A DNA stretch of 64,000 nt from JBLXBZ01 sp048265185 (lineage in GTDB: Bacteria; Pseudomonadota; Alphaproteobacteria; Rhizobiales; Stappiaceae): positions 1 through 64,000 of the forward strand of contig JBLXBZ010000008.1 in the NCBI GenBank assembly GCA_048265185.1. The letters are read 5' to 3'. A model generated the notes under the pieces. The model was given only the letters and a program-made list of their open reading frames with translations, was not told where the DNA came from and made no database searches. Shown here piece by piece: positions 25,093 through 34,327 of the stretch. Each line of letters begins with the position of its first letter. Positions within the stretch are counted from its first letter, which is position 1. The position numbers and the translations under genes are program-made.

Positions 25093-26976
25093 ATGTTGCT
25101 GGTCGAAGACCAATTAAAGGCCGCGCAGGTGCATTGCGAGGCGGGCCGATATGATAATGCGGCGCTCATTTGCGAAAGCGTTCTTGATATGGCGCCCGGG
25201 CATCCTGCGGCGCTCCAGAAGCTGATTGAAGTGCGGTTGGAGCTTGGGGAGCTTGAAGCGGCGCAAGAGCTTGTTCGCCGGGCGACGGCGCGTTCATTGC
25301 GCGATCCGGATTTTCTTTGTCAATGCGCCGCGGTTTTTCGATTGAGCGAAGCGCTGGCCGACGCCGAAGCCATGATTGATCAGGCGTTGGCGCTTGACCC
25401 GGATCATGTGGAGGCGACGATCGCCAAGGCCGATCATATGGTCGGCGCGGGTAAACTTTCTGAAGCCGAGGATTTGTTGAGTCGAATTCAACGGCTGAAT
25501 CCGGCCAACGCCGCCGTGGTGAGGGCGATGGCGCAGCTTTACAGCGCTTATGGACTTTTTCGTCCGGCCCTTGAACTTGCGCAGGACGCGTTGTCGATGG
25601 CGCCGAAAGCGGTTGAAATGAAAGCGCTTGTGGGAGAGATACTGGCCAACCTCGGCGATAGTGGGAAGGCGGAGCCATTTCTCGAAGACGCCTATTTGGC
25701 GGAACCGTCAAATCCGCTTTATATGATCGCCCTTGCAAATAACTATCTGGCGCAGGGGCAATTGACCGCCGCTTTGCGTTTGGCCAAACGCTGTGTGTCA
25801 TTGTTTCCGAATTTGCTGGCCGCCTGGCAAATTTATGTACGGGTTATGATTGAAAAAGGCGAGGGCCGCGCCGCCTTCACCGAGTTTTTGCCGGTTGTGA
25901 AACGCAACCCCAACCGCGTTGACGCAACCCTGTCGCTTGCCTTGGCCTATCGTCAGGCCGGACTTCCCACGCAGGCTTTGCACCTTTTGCAGCCGCTTGA
26001 AAAGCAAGCTGAGAGAATTACGCCGGAACAGCGGCGGCAGACTATGAGCATGGTTCGCGATTGCAATTTGTCGCTTGGGCGGATCGAAGCGGTGACCAGC
26101 TCTCTCGCCGATAACGCTTTGCCGCAGGTTTTGGAGCTCTCCAATGCGGAGTGCGCTGATAATGAGGTTTTGAGCGCCGTGTTGGACCGCGCGGGCTTTA
26201 TTCTGGACGCGGGCGTCACGAATCTTGAAGCCATGGCGCTTTTGCGTTTCGTCTCGCCGCTTTCCAAGGGGCGGGAGGCGGTTGTCGCCGGTCCGTCAAG
26301 CTTGGAGCAATTGGCGCGGCTCTATGGAAACATGGCGTATGTTCCAAATGATCTGGGTTTTGACGTCGGCTCGGAAGTAAGCATGCCGCCAGTTTCTATC
26401 CCCGCTTCGATCCTTCTGGCGTTTCCCGAAAAGCTGCGGGGAGGGAGGTGCGGAAGCGGTTCTTATCTGACGCCGGAGCCGGGGCGGGTGGCGAAATGGC
26501 GCCGCGCGCTGGAGGCATTTCCGAAACCCTGGGTCGGACTTGCCTGGAATTCCGCCCGTCCGGGTCTTTTACTGGAAGATATGGCGTCCTTGCGGGATCT
26601 TTTGCCGGGAACGATGATTAGCGTCATGTGGGATGCGCCGCGGCGTCAGCTCAAGTCGGTGAAGGGCGTGATCGACGCTGGCGCTCATTTTGAAGCGCTT
26701 GCGGATCTGGCGGCGCTTGTGAGCCTGCTGGACATAATGATTGGCCCTGATGGCGTTGCCTTGCATTTGGCCGGCGCCATAGGAACGCCCGGAGTTGTCA
26801 TCTGCAAGCCGTCGTGTCCATGGTATTGGTATGCTGAAAATGAAACCGCGCTTTGGTATCCATCCGTTGGCGTGGCTCGGGCGGAGCATTTTGGCAATTG
26901 GGCGGATATCATGGGCGCTTACGTTTCGCAGGTGGCGGCTATGGCGCAGGCGCAGTTATCGCAGCGCGGTGAGTAA
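25093..26976 (+). CDS. TPR protein with C-terminal GT9-like glycosyltransferase domain
   Basis: The 627-residue protein has about nine tetratricopeptide repeats over residues 1-330 (for example AGRYDNAALICESVLDMAPG), then a domain like the glycosyltransferase half of TPR-GT9 proteins. Hallmarks are GLAWNSARPG (family WAGNP-type), the GPDGVALHLAGAIGTPGVVI nucleotide-sugar site and SCPWYWYAENETALWYPS. The acid-histidine pair (D..ALH) is kept. Such enzymes resemble bacterial O-GlcNAc transferase-like proteins that glycosylate other proteins. Inside a T6SS spike operon it could modify a spike part or be cargo; neither is shown. It starts 51 bases after DUF3540. Confidence 0.85.
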   Translation: MLLVEDQLKAAQVHCEAGRYDNAALICESVLDMAPGHPAALQKLIEVRLELGELEAAQELVRRATARSLRDPDFLCQCAAVFRLSEALADAEAMIDQALALDPDHVEATIAKADHMVGAGKLSEAEDLLSRIQRLNPANAAVVRAMAQLYSAYGLFRPALELAQDALSMAPKAVEMKALVGEILANLGDSGKAEPFLEDAYLAEPSNPLYMIALANNYLAQGQLTAALRLAKRCVSLFPNLLAAWQIYVRVMIEKGEGRAAFTEFLPVVKRNPNRVDATLSLALAYRQAGLPTQALHLLQPLEKQAERITPEQRRQTMSMVRDCNLSLGRIEAVTSSLADNALPQVLELSNAECADNEVLSAVLDRAGFILDAGVTNLEAMALLRFVSPLSKGREAVVAGPSSLEQLARLYGNMAYVPNDLGFDVGSEVSMPPVSIPASILLAFPEKLRGGRCGSGSYLTPEPGRVAKWRRALEAFPKPWVGLAWNSARPGLLLEDMASLRDLLPGTMISVMWDAPRRQLKSVKGVIDAGAHFEALADLAALVSLLDIMIGPDGVALHLAGAIGTPGVVICKPSCPWYWYAENETALWYPSVGVARAEHFGNWADIMGAYVSQVAAMAQAQLSQRGE

Positions 26977-26996
26977 TTAATGAATTGGGGACGTTG

Positions 26997-27350
26997 ATGG
27001 CATTGTGGAGACCGGCGCAACGGGAACCGGATCCGTTGCATTGCGGAATATATGATTACCTACGCAATCGCGCGCCGCAGGTTTATCTGGACGGGGTCAG
27101 CTCCGTTCGCGCGCTGGGGCGTACGAGCGTCGTGTTGAGCGATGGTCATCCCTTGACGTTGGAGCTTATCATCACCCCTGTCGGCGCGAGCGCCATGTCA
27201 GGGCGCGATGCGATTGTCTTCGCCGTGTCCGGCCATGCGGCGGACCGTGAGGCCGGCTATGAAGTTGATGGGCGAGTGATCATTGATCGCGAAACATTGG
27301 CGTTTCTTTTGATTGAAGCGACGCCTTCGCGCATTAACCTACGAAAGTAG
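26997..27350 (+). CDS. Hypothetical protein, last gene of the spike operon
   Basis: I do not recognise this 117-residue protein. It has no signal peptide or membrane helix. It looks like a compact alpha/beta domain with alternating hydrophobic strands (TSVVLSDGHPLTLELIITPV, RDAIVFAVSGHAAD). The ATG at 26997 has GGGGA seven bases upstream; a TTG at 26985 is less likely. It lies 20 bases after the TPR-glycosyltransferase and converges on the kinase gene. As the last small gene after spike and cargo candidates, it could be an immunity protein or chaperone, which is inference from position only. Confidence 0.75.
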   Translation: MALWRPAQREPDPLHCGIYDYLRNRAPQVYLDGVSSVRALGRTSVVLSDGHPLTLELIITPVGASAMSGRDAIVFAVSGHAADREAGYEVDGRVIIDRETLAFLLIEATPSRINLRK

Positions 27351-27384
27351 CTGGCAGGACCGGCTAAAGGGCTGTTTTCGCGTC

Positions 27385-28308
27385 TTACTTCGCTCGATCA
27401 GGGCGGAGACTTTTGAGGAAACGGGCGGCGGCGTCAAGGGGGCTTTCACTTAGAAAAGCGTTGGCGAAGTCGGTTATGGAGGCGGTTCTGTGGGCGTCGT
27501 CCAGCGCCAATGCTTTCTCCAGAGCGTGTCGGTGCGCTCGCTCCTTGATGACCTGAATTTCAGGCTCCAGCCCTTCTTCCATCGCCTTTAAAGAGGTCTT
27601 TTTGCCAAAAGGCCGGCGTCCTTGCAGGGCGAGATAAACGACGATAGCGAAAGAAAAAACATCGTCCGCTTCACAGGCTTCTGCTCCTTTTAGTCGCTGG
27701 GGCGAGGCGTAGGCGGGCGTGACCGCGCCAAAACGCTGGAGGATATGAACCGTGTCCTCCTCTTCCTTGCGGAGGGAGCGCGCGATTGGGGCGGAGATGT
27801 TGAAATCAATCAGTTTCACTTGCCCGGAGCGGTCGATGAAAATATTCCCAGGCTTCAAATCCGCATGAACGACGCCTTGACCGTGGGAGAAAGAAAGCGC
27901 GCCGGCCACGTCGCGTACGAGCCGTTTGATTTTATCTGGAGCCAGCGTTCGCTCCGGAGCCTGGCTTAGAATTTTTGCGAGCGTGTTGCCTTCCAGAAGC
28001 TCCATGACCATGAAGTGGACCCGGCCTTGCCGGTCCATGTCATAAACGCGCACGATATTGGGGTGAACCAGATCGCGTAACCGGCGCGCCTCCCGGTGCA
28101 TGAGGGAAATGACATCCGCATCCACATCCTGATTTTCGATGATGATTTTCAACGCGATCTCGGTTTGTTTGAAACCGGCGTGTTTCGCCACCAGATCTCT
28201 CGCCCTGAAAACTTTGGAAAGGCCGCCCTGACCAATCAGGGACAGCAACTCGAAGCGCCCTTTAAGGACGTCGCCAATCATTGGCTCTGGCGCCGGTTTA
28301 TTTTTCAT
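27385..28308 (-). CDS. ppkA: Ser/Thr protein kinase, PpkA-type, soluble
   Basis: The 307-residue protein is little more than a Hanks-type kinase domain: Gly loop GQGGLSKVF, lysine in IALKII, catalytic loop VHADLKPGN, and an activation segment with SPQ in place of APE. The metal-binding DFG reads DFN, an unusual change. It has no membrane helix or extracellular sensor. Its ATG at 28308 lies inside the end of the phosphatase gene, an arrangement that couples the two. By analogy with the PpkA/PppA pair it would phosphorylate the FHA protein to promote T6SS assembly, with the phosphatase reversing this. Confidence 0.9.
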   Translation of the reverse strand: MKNKPAPEPMIGDVLKGRFELLSLIGQGGLSKVFRARDLVAKHAGFKQTEIALKIIIENQDVDADVISLMHREARRLRDLVHPNIVRVYDMDRQGRVHFMVMELLEGNTLAKILSQAPERTLAPDKIKRLVRDVAGALSFSHGQGVVHADLKPGNIFIDRSGQVKLIDFNISAPIARSLRKEEEDTVHILQRFGAVTPAYASPQRLKGAEACEADDVFSFAIVVYLALQGRRPFGKKTSLKAMEEGLEPEIQVIKERAHRHALEKALALDDAHRTASITDFANAFLSESPLDAAARFLKSLRPDRAK

Positions 28309-29050
28309 CGGTGGCAACTCGCACCACGATAAGCGTGATATCGTCCGTGGAGCCGCCGGCGACGGCTTTGGCGAGCAAGCGATCTGCGAGGCCGCTGTGA
28401 CCGTTGGCGATCATATCCGCCATCTCCGTTTCATCAATTCCTTTTATCAGTCCATCCGAGCATAGCACCAAAGCGTCGCCTTCACACAAGCTCAGCACGC
28501 GCCGCTCAAGGTTCAGCGTGGCGTCTGAACCGATCGCCCGCAACAGGGCGCCGTCGGCATTGGCGTGATCTTCGGAAACCATGAAAAGATGTTCGTCGCG
28601 CAGTAGGTAAAGTCGCGAGTCGCCCGCCCAAAGACAGCAGGCGTACCAGCCATCTATGAGTAAGCAAATGGCGGTGGCGCCCGATATATCGGCGGCGTCT
28701 CCGTTCCTGTATGGCTCGAAAAGCGCGTGGTTCGCCGCCTCCAGGGATTGCCGGATAACCGCCAGTTTGTTTTCAAGCTCATTTGGCCAACGCTCTTGGG
28801 TTTGGGCGACGGCTTGCGCAATGGACCTGCTGGCGAGATACCCGTCGCGATGCCCGCCCATGCCATCGGAAACCAAAAATATCCGGCGGTTCATATCTAC
28901 CAGATAAGCGTCTTCGTTGCGTTCATGGGAAAGGCCGCGGCGGGTCACCGCTTCAACTTCCAGCAAAGGTGGGGCGGCAGGCGCAGGCGTCGTCACAGGC
29001 GAGGCTCTTTCATGATTAAAGATTTCCGGAAGCGCGAGGGCGCCAGTCAT
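28298..29050 (-). CDS. pppA: PP2C-type protein phosphatase
   Basis: The 250-residue protein is a metal-dependent PP2C Ser/Thr phosphatase. Metal-binding and active-site motifs are visible: RNEDAYL, SDGMGGHRDG, AGDSRLYL, CSDGL and STDDITLIVV. An N-terminal Pro/Ala-rich tail of about 30 residues precedes the core. The gene overlaps tagF upstream by 35 bases and the kinase downstream by about 11, so three regulators are translated as one coupled block. It would act on the products of the adjacent kinase, as PppA does in Pseudomonas. Confidence 0.93.
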   Translation of the reverse strand: MTGALALPEIFNHERASPVTTPAPAAPPLLEVEAVTRRGLSHERNEDAYLVDMNRRIFLVSDGMGGHRDGYLASRSIAQAVAQTQERWPNELENKLAVIRQSLEAANHALFEPYRNGDAADISGATAICLLIDGWYACCLWAGDSRLYLLRDEHLFMVSEDHANADGALLRAIGSDATLNLERRVLSLCEGDALVLCSDGLIKGIDETEMADMIANGHSGLADRLLAKAVAGGSTDDITLIVVRVATDEK

Positions 29051-29744
29051 CGGCGCCTAGATCGCCCAGAAAGAACCGTGCGGCGATCACCGGGTCGGGC
29101 AGATCGCGGCAGATACAAAATTCGCCGTTATGGTCCGTGTCCCCATCATGCCACCAATAGCTTAAGATTGAGGGGGCGGTAAAGGTCGCGCCGGTTTTCA
29201 TCGCGGCGACGCTCTTGATGTCGATGACGCCGTTGGTTGGTTTTTCTATGGATAAAAAGAGCGCGCGTTCGCCGAGGTCAGGCTCGGGAAGCTGCAAAGG
29301 AGCGGCCGCGCGATTAAGAGCCGGGGCGCAATCCACCCTTGTTTTTTCTATGCAGGATTGAAACTCGGAACGGCTCATGTCGTTGGCGATGAAAGCGAGC
29401 AGCTCATGCTCCAGCGCGTCGAGGTAAGGTGTGAGATTATCCGGGTTTGAAATCTCTTCGCGGAACGGGATGAGGACGCTGAGGGGAAATCCACGTCCTA
29501 TCGCGTCGGCGGAGGCGGTGATCAGCCCTGTCCATCCACTGACGCCCAAAAGGCCCGGCTGGACGGCGAAACGCCAAATGGGGGACGCATAATAGCGCTG
29601 GGCCCAATGCTCTGGCGCCGCCATCTGGCCAGCGGCGAGCCAGTTTGACAGCATGTCCGCCCAGGCGTTCGTGATCCGGGCCGACAAGCCGTTGAATATA
29701 AAGTCACGCTCCACCGGCCGTTTGCCAAAATATCCACCAAGCAT
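29016..29744 (-). CDS. tagF: T6SS-associated protein TagF
   Basis: The protein fits the TagF family (DUF2094, ImpM in Rhizobium). It begins GGYFGKRPVERDFIF, the family's GxxGKxPxxxDF motif, and has WADMLSNWLAAG and GWTGLITASADAIGRGFPL. TagF represses T6SS assembly in other bacteria, acting on the FHA protein or the membrane complex. A GTG at 29816 gives a longer form, but the family begins near the ATG at 29744 (242 residues). It follows tssM and overlaps pppA. In some organisms TagF and PppA are fused, and their overlap here fits that functional link. Confidence 0.9.
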   Translation of the reverse strand: MLGGYFGKRPVERDFIFNGLSARITNAWADMLSNWLAAGQMAAPEHWAQRYYASPIWRFAVQPGLLGVSGWTGLITASADAIGRGFPLSVLIPFREEISNPDNLTPYLDALEHELLAFIANDMSRSEFQSCIEKTRVDCAPALNRAAAPLQLPEPDLGERALFLSIEKPTNGVIDIKSVAAMKTGATFTAPSILSYWWHDGDTDHNGEFCICRDLPDPVIAARFFLGDLGADDWRPRASGNL

Positions 29745-29827
29745 CACCGTCTCGCCTGACTCTTTCGCCTCATTGCCGCATTGCCTTATCGCCCTTGGAA
29801 CGCGGAACTTGTTCACCTTTCACCGCG

Positions 29828-32800
29828 CTAGAGAGCTGGGGGACAGCGGAATGAAGAGTATAAACCAAGATTGAACGGATTGGTCACGCTTCCCGCATTG
29901 AGGCTGAAACTCGCCACCGCGTCTTCAGCCTTGATGGAGAAGACAAACTGATCGCGCCCTCTGACTTTCGACAGTCCTGAAGCGGACAGCATGCGGAAAA
30001 TTGCCCATGTGCCGGTCATTTCGCGCGTCACCGTCTTTTTGTCGAGGGTGGTGATTGAAAGGGTGGCGGTGCTGCCGTCGTATTGACTTGGCCAAGTGAA
30101 ATTGCGGGCGCGTTCCGGTCCGTGGCGGTAGACGATTTGTTCGTCGTCGATTTTCAAGGTCGACTTCAGCGCTTTGGGATCAAGGAAGGTCGCTTTGATT
30201 GTGAATTTCGTTTCCGGCGTGGTCGCTCCATTGGCGAAAAACGCCTCTCGTATGGTTTTCGCGGTTGATAGCTGCCTCAAGGCGGCGTCAGACAGTTCAA
30301 GGCCGCTGCCTTGGGTCTCTGTCTCCACATAGTGTTGGCCGCGTATGGTGACAAAGGACGAGAGATAGTCTTTGAAGAAAGCTTCAATGACTCCGGCTGG
30401 GCCAAATAGGTCAGTGAAATCTTTAAGGCTTACATCTTCCTTCGCTGTTGCGGAGAAGGGGTATCTATCCGCCATGATTGAATTGCAAACCGGGACGATT
30501 TCGTCCTGCCATCTGCCGTTGACGTAGTTGTAGGTCGCTTTGTTCAGCAGGCTCCAGGTTCGGTTGACGGTGGAGAGGACCATTGTGCGAACCGGCTCCG
30601 GCGTTATCGCCGCTTCGGAGCGCAAGGTTGTGAACGAGTCGCTGGTTGGCGATTTCGCGCGCGCTTTAACGAAATCATAGGCGGCCTTGTTGGGGTCTGG
30701 CGCGGTGACGACGCCGGAGACATTGCCGTAAAGGTCGCCGAATAATTGTTGGACCCGGTTAAGCGCGGCTTGTCCGTTTTGTGGATTGACGAGGGTGTTC
30801 AGCGAGCGGAACGCGTCTTCGATACGCAGACCGGGCCATGGGGCGTCGCCAAAGGCTGTCGTCACCGCCGCTTTTTGCGCCGCCTGAGTGGTGGAGCTCA
30901 CCAGATTGGCGGCCAGTCCGCTTGTTTGCTCCTTGTCGCCGTTGGTTGTCGATTGCGAGCCGGGGAGAGGCAGCTCCGTGTTTTCGCGCAGAATGGAGAG
31001 CACGTTCGTGAGCGGCGACTGAGGGCTGGAGAGGTCTTGTAGAACAATTTGCGCCCGGCCCAGATCGCCGATCTCCACCACGCGGATGTGGGACACGCCT
31101 TTGCGCCACGCGGCGATGTAATCATCCGTGTAAAGGCGCACAATTTCCTTGGCCAGAGCGTTATAGGCCTTGTCGTTTAGACCATTGTCGCCAAGCACCC
31201 AGTCAGAGCCTATGGACTGGCGGATGTATTGGGGCAGACGGGTCAGGAAGAAATTATAGAAACCGTCTTTGGTGTAAAAACCGGGAATGATGCTGCGCCC
31301 GCCGCTGGTGGCGGTGGCCACATATAACGATCCGGCGCCCAAGGTGCGGGCGATGTCGATGGGCGCGAGCTGGAAGCGTTGAGCCGCATCGTTTTGCATT
31401 CGTTGATAGATGCCGGTCGCTTGCGGCAGCTTCTGAATGCGCGCGCGCGCCGCCGCGATAATTGGCGCGTTGCCGGGGGTCGCCACCGGCAGGAGCGAGA
31501 CGAGTGAGTTCATATGCTTGGCCATCTGATCCCGCTTTTGCGGATTCAGTATGAACGCGGCTTCATTTTGCGCTTTGAACGCCTCTTCCACCTGATTGGC
31601 TTTGAAATTCTGGCCGGTGGTGAGCATAAGGTAAGTTTCAAGCTGCTCGCGAAGCAGTCCATTGTCGCTATTGGCCGCGTTGGAGACAAGTTGAATTTGA
31701 GATCCCAGACGGCTGGTGATTGAGGGTAAGAGATAGGTCTCCAGCAGCGAGTCATAGGCCGCCTCCGCCGCAGGCGCGAGGTCGGAGCGCGCTTCGACGC
31801 TGGCGAAGGTTCCCGTCAGCCAGTTATCGGAGTTGTCGATTGTGCCGCGCAACTGGCGCGCGGCGTCCAGAGCGGGCAGAATATTGGTTAAGGAGCGGTC
31901 TCGGTTGGCGTCGGTTTTCAGGTTTTTCAAGCGCTCGGCCTGACGTTCCACTTTTTGCGCCAATTCAGCGGAGCTGTTGAGGCCCGCAAGCCAATATGCC
32001 GACAAGCCGAAAACGAAAGCGGCGAGGGCGGCGAGAGCGCCGGCGTAGGCGGCCGCAAGGCGCCGCTCCACCCTGACGTTTTGGCTGACCAGATCTTGTT
32101 CGGGGAAAACAATGTCTGAAAGCAAATTCTTGATGAAATAGGCTTTTCCTTGCCCGCTCGGGGGAAGTTGCTGTGCGGGGGAAAGAGCGAAATTTCGGCT
32201 CATCGAGCCGAGCAGGCGGTCAAACGGGGCGCCTTCCTGAGTGCCGGAAGTAAAATAGGCGCCGCGCAAATAAGGCTGAGATTCATAACGACTGGTCCGG
32301 AACACCTCCGCCAGAAAGCTGCGCAGGACCTGTGAGAGGCTGCCAAACTCATGGGGAAAGCTGTATATGCGGCAGCGCCGGCCATTGTTGCGCTCGGAGC
32401 CCAGTTTCGCCGGAAGTTGGTTCTCCAGACGCGCGACAAGATCGAGAAAACCTTTCTCAAAAGCGGGGCCGACGGTGACCTGCTGGTCGTCGAAGGGAAA
32501 GGTGACGCCCCAAACCTGTTCACGCTCTTTTTCGCTAATCGCGTCGAAATATTCGTCGAATCCAGCGATCAGATCGCATTTCGTAAACATGACATAGACA
32601 GGCAAACGCATTCCGAAAACGCGGTGTAGCTCACGTAGACGCTGGCGTAGAATTTCCGCCTGCCGTTTGCGTCCTACCTCATCGGCCAGAGCCACGTCTT
32701 CTATGCTGATGGAAAGCAATACGCCATTGACGGGCCGGCGTCGGCGGTGTTTGGCCAAAAGCTCCAAGAAGCCGCTCCATGCGGCGGCGTCGACGCCCTT

Positions 32801-33391
32801 GTTCACGTCTTGGGTCGTGTAGCGTCCGGCGGTGTCGATCAGGACGGATTCATTTGAAATCCACCAGTCGCAATTTCGCGTGCCGCCCACCCCTTGAATC
32901 GCTTGCTGGTTGTCGCCCGCCAGTGGAAACTCAAGGCCAGAGTTGCGCAATATTGTCGTCTTGCCGGTTCCGGGCGGCCCAATGAGAATGTACCACGGCA
33001 GTTCGAACAGGTAATTTCGTTTCTTTTTGCCGTCCAGCGGGTTGTCCCGAAGGGTGTTCATCGCCTTTTGAAACTGCTCCCGGATTATCTCAACTTCGTC
33101 GGAAGACAGGTCGCCGCCCATGGAAACCAGCTCGTCGTTTGCGAGCATGGAGTTTATGAGTTTGGCGTTGGCGCGGCGCGCAAGAAGATGGCGCGCGAAA
33201 GTGATGATGAAAAACCAGGCGAAGAGCGCTATGGCGAAAATGACGCGCGGCGTTTGCTGCTCAAAAGGCGTGACGCCGCCGATGCTGACATAGCCGCCGA
33301 AAAACCAGACCAGAAGCGAGGCTACGGCGAGCAATAATAGAATGAGCAGGCTCAATGGTCGGAGCAAACTGGCGAAGTAGGTGCGCAACAT
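29828..33391 (-). CDS. tssM: T6SS inner-membrane protein TssM (IcmF)
   Basis: TssM spans the inner membrane and links TssL to the outer-membrane lipoprotein TssJ. The 1187-residue protein has two N-terminal helices (about 12-33 and 49-67), a cytoplasmic domain with an intact Walker A, GPPGTGKTT at 138-146, a third helix near residue 440 (AALAAFVFGLSAYWLAG) and a large periplasmic domain. The C-terminal part includes the family's region that meets TssJ. An intact P-loop is found in some TssMs and lost in others, so NTP use is possible here. It lies 16 bases after tssL. Confidence 0.95.
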   Translation of the reverse strand: MLRTYFASLLRPLSLLILLLLAVASLLVWFFGGYVSIGGVTPFEQQTPRVIFAIALFAWFFIITFARHLLARRANAKLINSMLANDELVSMGGDLSSDEVEIIREQFQKAMNTLRDNPLDGKKKRNYLFELPWYILIGPPGTGKTTILRNSGLEFPLAGDNQQAIQGVGGTRNCDWWISNESVLIDTAGRYTTQDVNKGVDAAAWSGFLELLAKHRRRRPVNGVLLSISIEDVALADEVGRKRQAEILRQRLRELHRVFGMRLPVYVMFTKCDLIAGFDEYFDAISEKEREQVWGVTFPFDDQQVTVGPAFEKGFLDLVARLENQLPAKLGSERNNGRRCRIYSFPHEFGSLSQVLRSFLAEVFRTSRYESQPYLRGAYFTSGTQEGAPFDRLLGSMSRNFALSPAQQLPPSGQGKAYFIKNLLSDIVFPEQDLVSQNVRVERRLAAAYAGALAALAAFVFGLSAYWLAGLNSSAELAQKVERQAERLKNLKTDANRDRSLTNILPALDAARQLRGTIDNSDNWLTGTFASVEARSDLAPAAEAAYDSLLETYLLPSITSRLGSQIQLVSNAANSDNGLLREQLETYLMLTTGQNFKANQVEEAFKAQNEAAFILNPQKRDQMAKHMNSLVSLLPVATPGNAPIIAAARARIQKLPQATGIYQRMQNDAAQRFQLAPIDIARTLGAGSLYVATATSGGRSIIPGFYTKDGFYNFFLTRLPQYIRQSIGSDWVLGDNGLNDKAYNALAKEIVRLYTDDYIAAWRKGVSHIRVVEIGDLGRAQIVLQDLSSPQSPLTNVLSILRENTELPLPGSQSTTNGDKEQTSGLAANLVSSTTQAAQKAAVTTAFGDAPWPGLRIEDAFRSLNTLVNPQNGQAALNRVQQLFGDLYGNVSGVVTAPDPNKAAYDFVKARAKSPTSDSFTTLRSEAAITPEPVRTMVLSTVNRTWSLLNKATYNYVNGRWQDEIVPVCNSIMADRYPFSATAKEDVSLKDFTDLFGPAGVIEAFFKDYLSSFVTIRGQHYVETETQGSGLELSDAALRQLSTAKTIREAFFANGATTPETKFTIKATFLDPKALKSTLKIDDEQIVYRHGPERARNFTWPSQYDGSTATLSITTLDKKTVTREMTGTWAIFRMLSASGLSKVRGRDQFVFSIKAEDAVASFSLNAGSVTNPFNLGLYSSFRCPPAL

Positions 33392-33407
33392 GAGCGAACG
33401 TACCTTT

Positions 33408-34316
33408 CTACTGAGCCTGAAGGGATTTGATTTCGTTCAATGCTGGAGCGATTTCGCCTTTTATGCGAAAATCGGAGTATCCGCGCACGACAACCAGAAT
33501 CGCAAAGCCGAGCGCGAGAAAAATCCATAACGGCGGTAAATGGCTAAGACGGCGCCCGCGCTGAAAACCATGAGTGATTTCCGAGAGCGATTGATCTGGC
33601 TTGACTTTGCTGTAGCGGCGGATCGCGCGTGACAATTCGTTGCGCAAATCCTCTAGCTGGTCGCGGCCTCCCTCCAGCACGCGATATCGGCCTTCAAAGC
33701 CCAGCATCAGGCAGGAGTGTATCAATACGAGCAACGCTAGTTTGCGCGCCGGCTCTTCGCTGACCCGCTCAAGAATGCTGAAGACCTTTTCCCCGCCCCA
33801 CGTCTCGTTATGAAACTGGTTGAGAAGGCTGTTTGAACTCCACTCGCTCCTGCTGCCCCATGGGGTCATCAACACGGTTTCGTCGATGGTGGAGCACAGA
33901 ATATAACGCGCGGCGATGATGTCTCCCGCGTCAACGCCAAGTTTCTGGCACTCCTGTTCAAAGCGATCGATGTTCTCAACGACCTCTTGCCGAAGAGCCG
34001 TGACGTCGGCTTGTTCGATGGTGTTGCGTAACTGCGCGATAAGAAGAAGCAATGGCGCGGCAGCCCGCGTGATGGTTCTCTCCGAGTTGAGCGGCAATTG
34101 ACGCACCACCACGGCAGCGGTTTGCAGCGCCGCTCCCCGGTTCGAATGATCTTCGGTTGTCGTCAGCGCTCCGCCAGAGCCAAGGATGGCCACTGTGGGC
34201 TCATCTCCCGATCCGGGCCCCGTTTCCGACCCCGATTGACCGGTGGTCAGCGACGTGCGCGCCCTCGGACTTAACCTGTGCGCTACGGTTGGTTGGTCGA
34301 CGTCGTGGTTGGTCAT
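33408..34316 (-). CDS. tssL: T6SS inner-membrane protein TssL (DotU)
   Basis: The protein is a DotU/ImpK homologue of 302 residues that forms the membrane complex with TssM and TssJ. The N-terminal 65 residues are a flexible Thr/Ser/Gly-rich extension. The cytoplasmic core holds the family pattern (CSTIDETVLMTPWG, LLNQFHNETWGGEKVFSI, LGFEGRYRV). A single membrane helix lies near the end (PPLWIFLALGFAILVVV), with a short periplasmic tail and no peptidoglycan-binding OmpA domain. ATG 34316 is preferred over a non-ATG start at 34352 that would overlap tssK. Confidence 0.94.
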   Translation of the reverse strand: MTNHDVDQPTVAHRLSPRARTSLTTGQSGSETGPGSGDEPTVAILGSGGALTTTEDHSNRGAALQTAAVVVRQLPLNSERTITRAAAPLLLLIAQLRNTIEQADVTALRQEVVENIDRFEQECQKLGVDAGDIIAARYILCSTIDETVLMTPWGSRSEWSSNSLLNQFHNETWGGEKVFSILERVSEEPARKLALLVLIHSCLMLGFEGRYRVLEGGRDQLEDLRNELSRAIRRYSKVKPDQSLSEITHGFQRGRRLSHLPPLWIFLALGFAILVVVRGYSDFRIKGEIAPALNEIKSLQAQ

Positions 34317-34327
34317 GAGTGCAGCCC

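Noticed and set aside
24322..25113. Minus-strand frame of 263 codons opposite DUF3540
   Set aside because: Shadow of the plus-strand gene that fits the spike operon in position, spacing and family.
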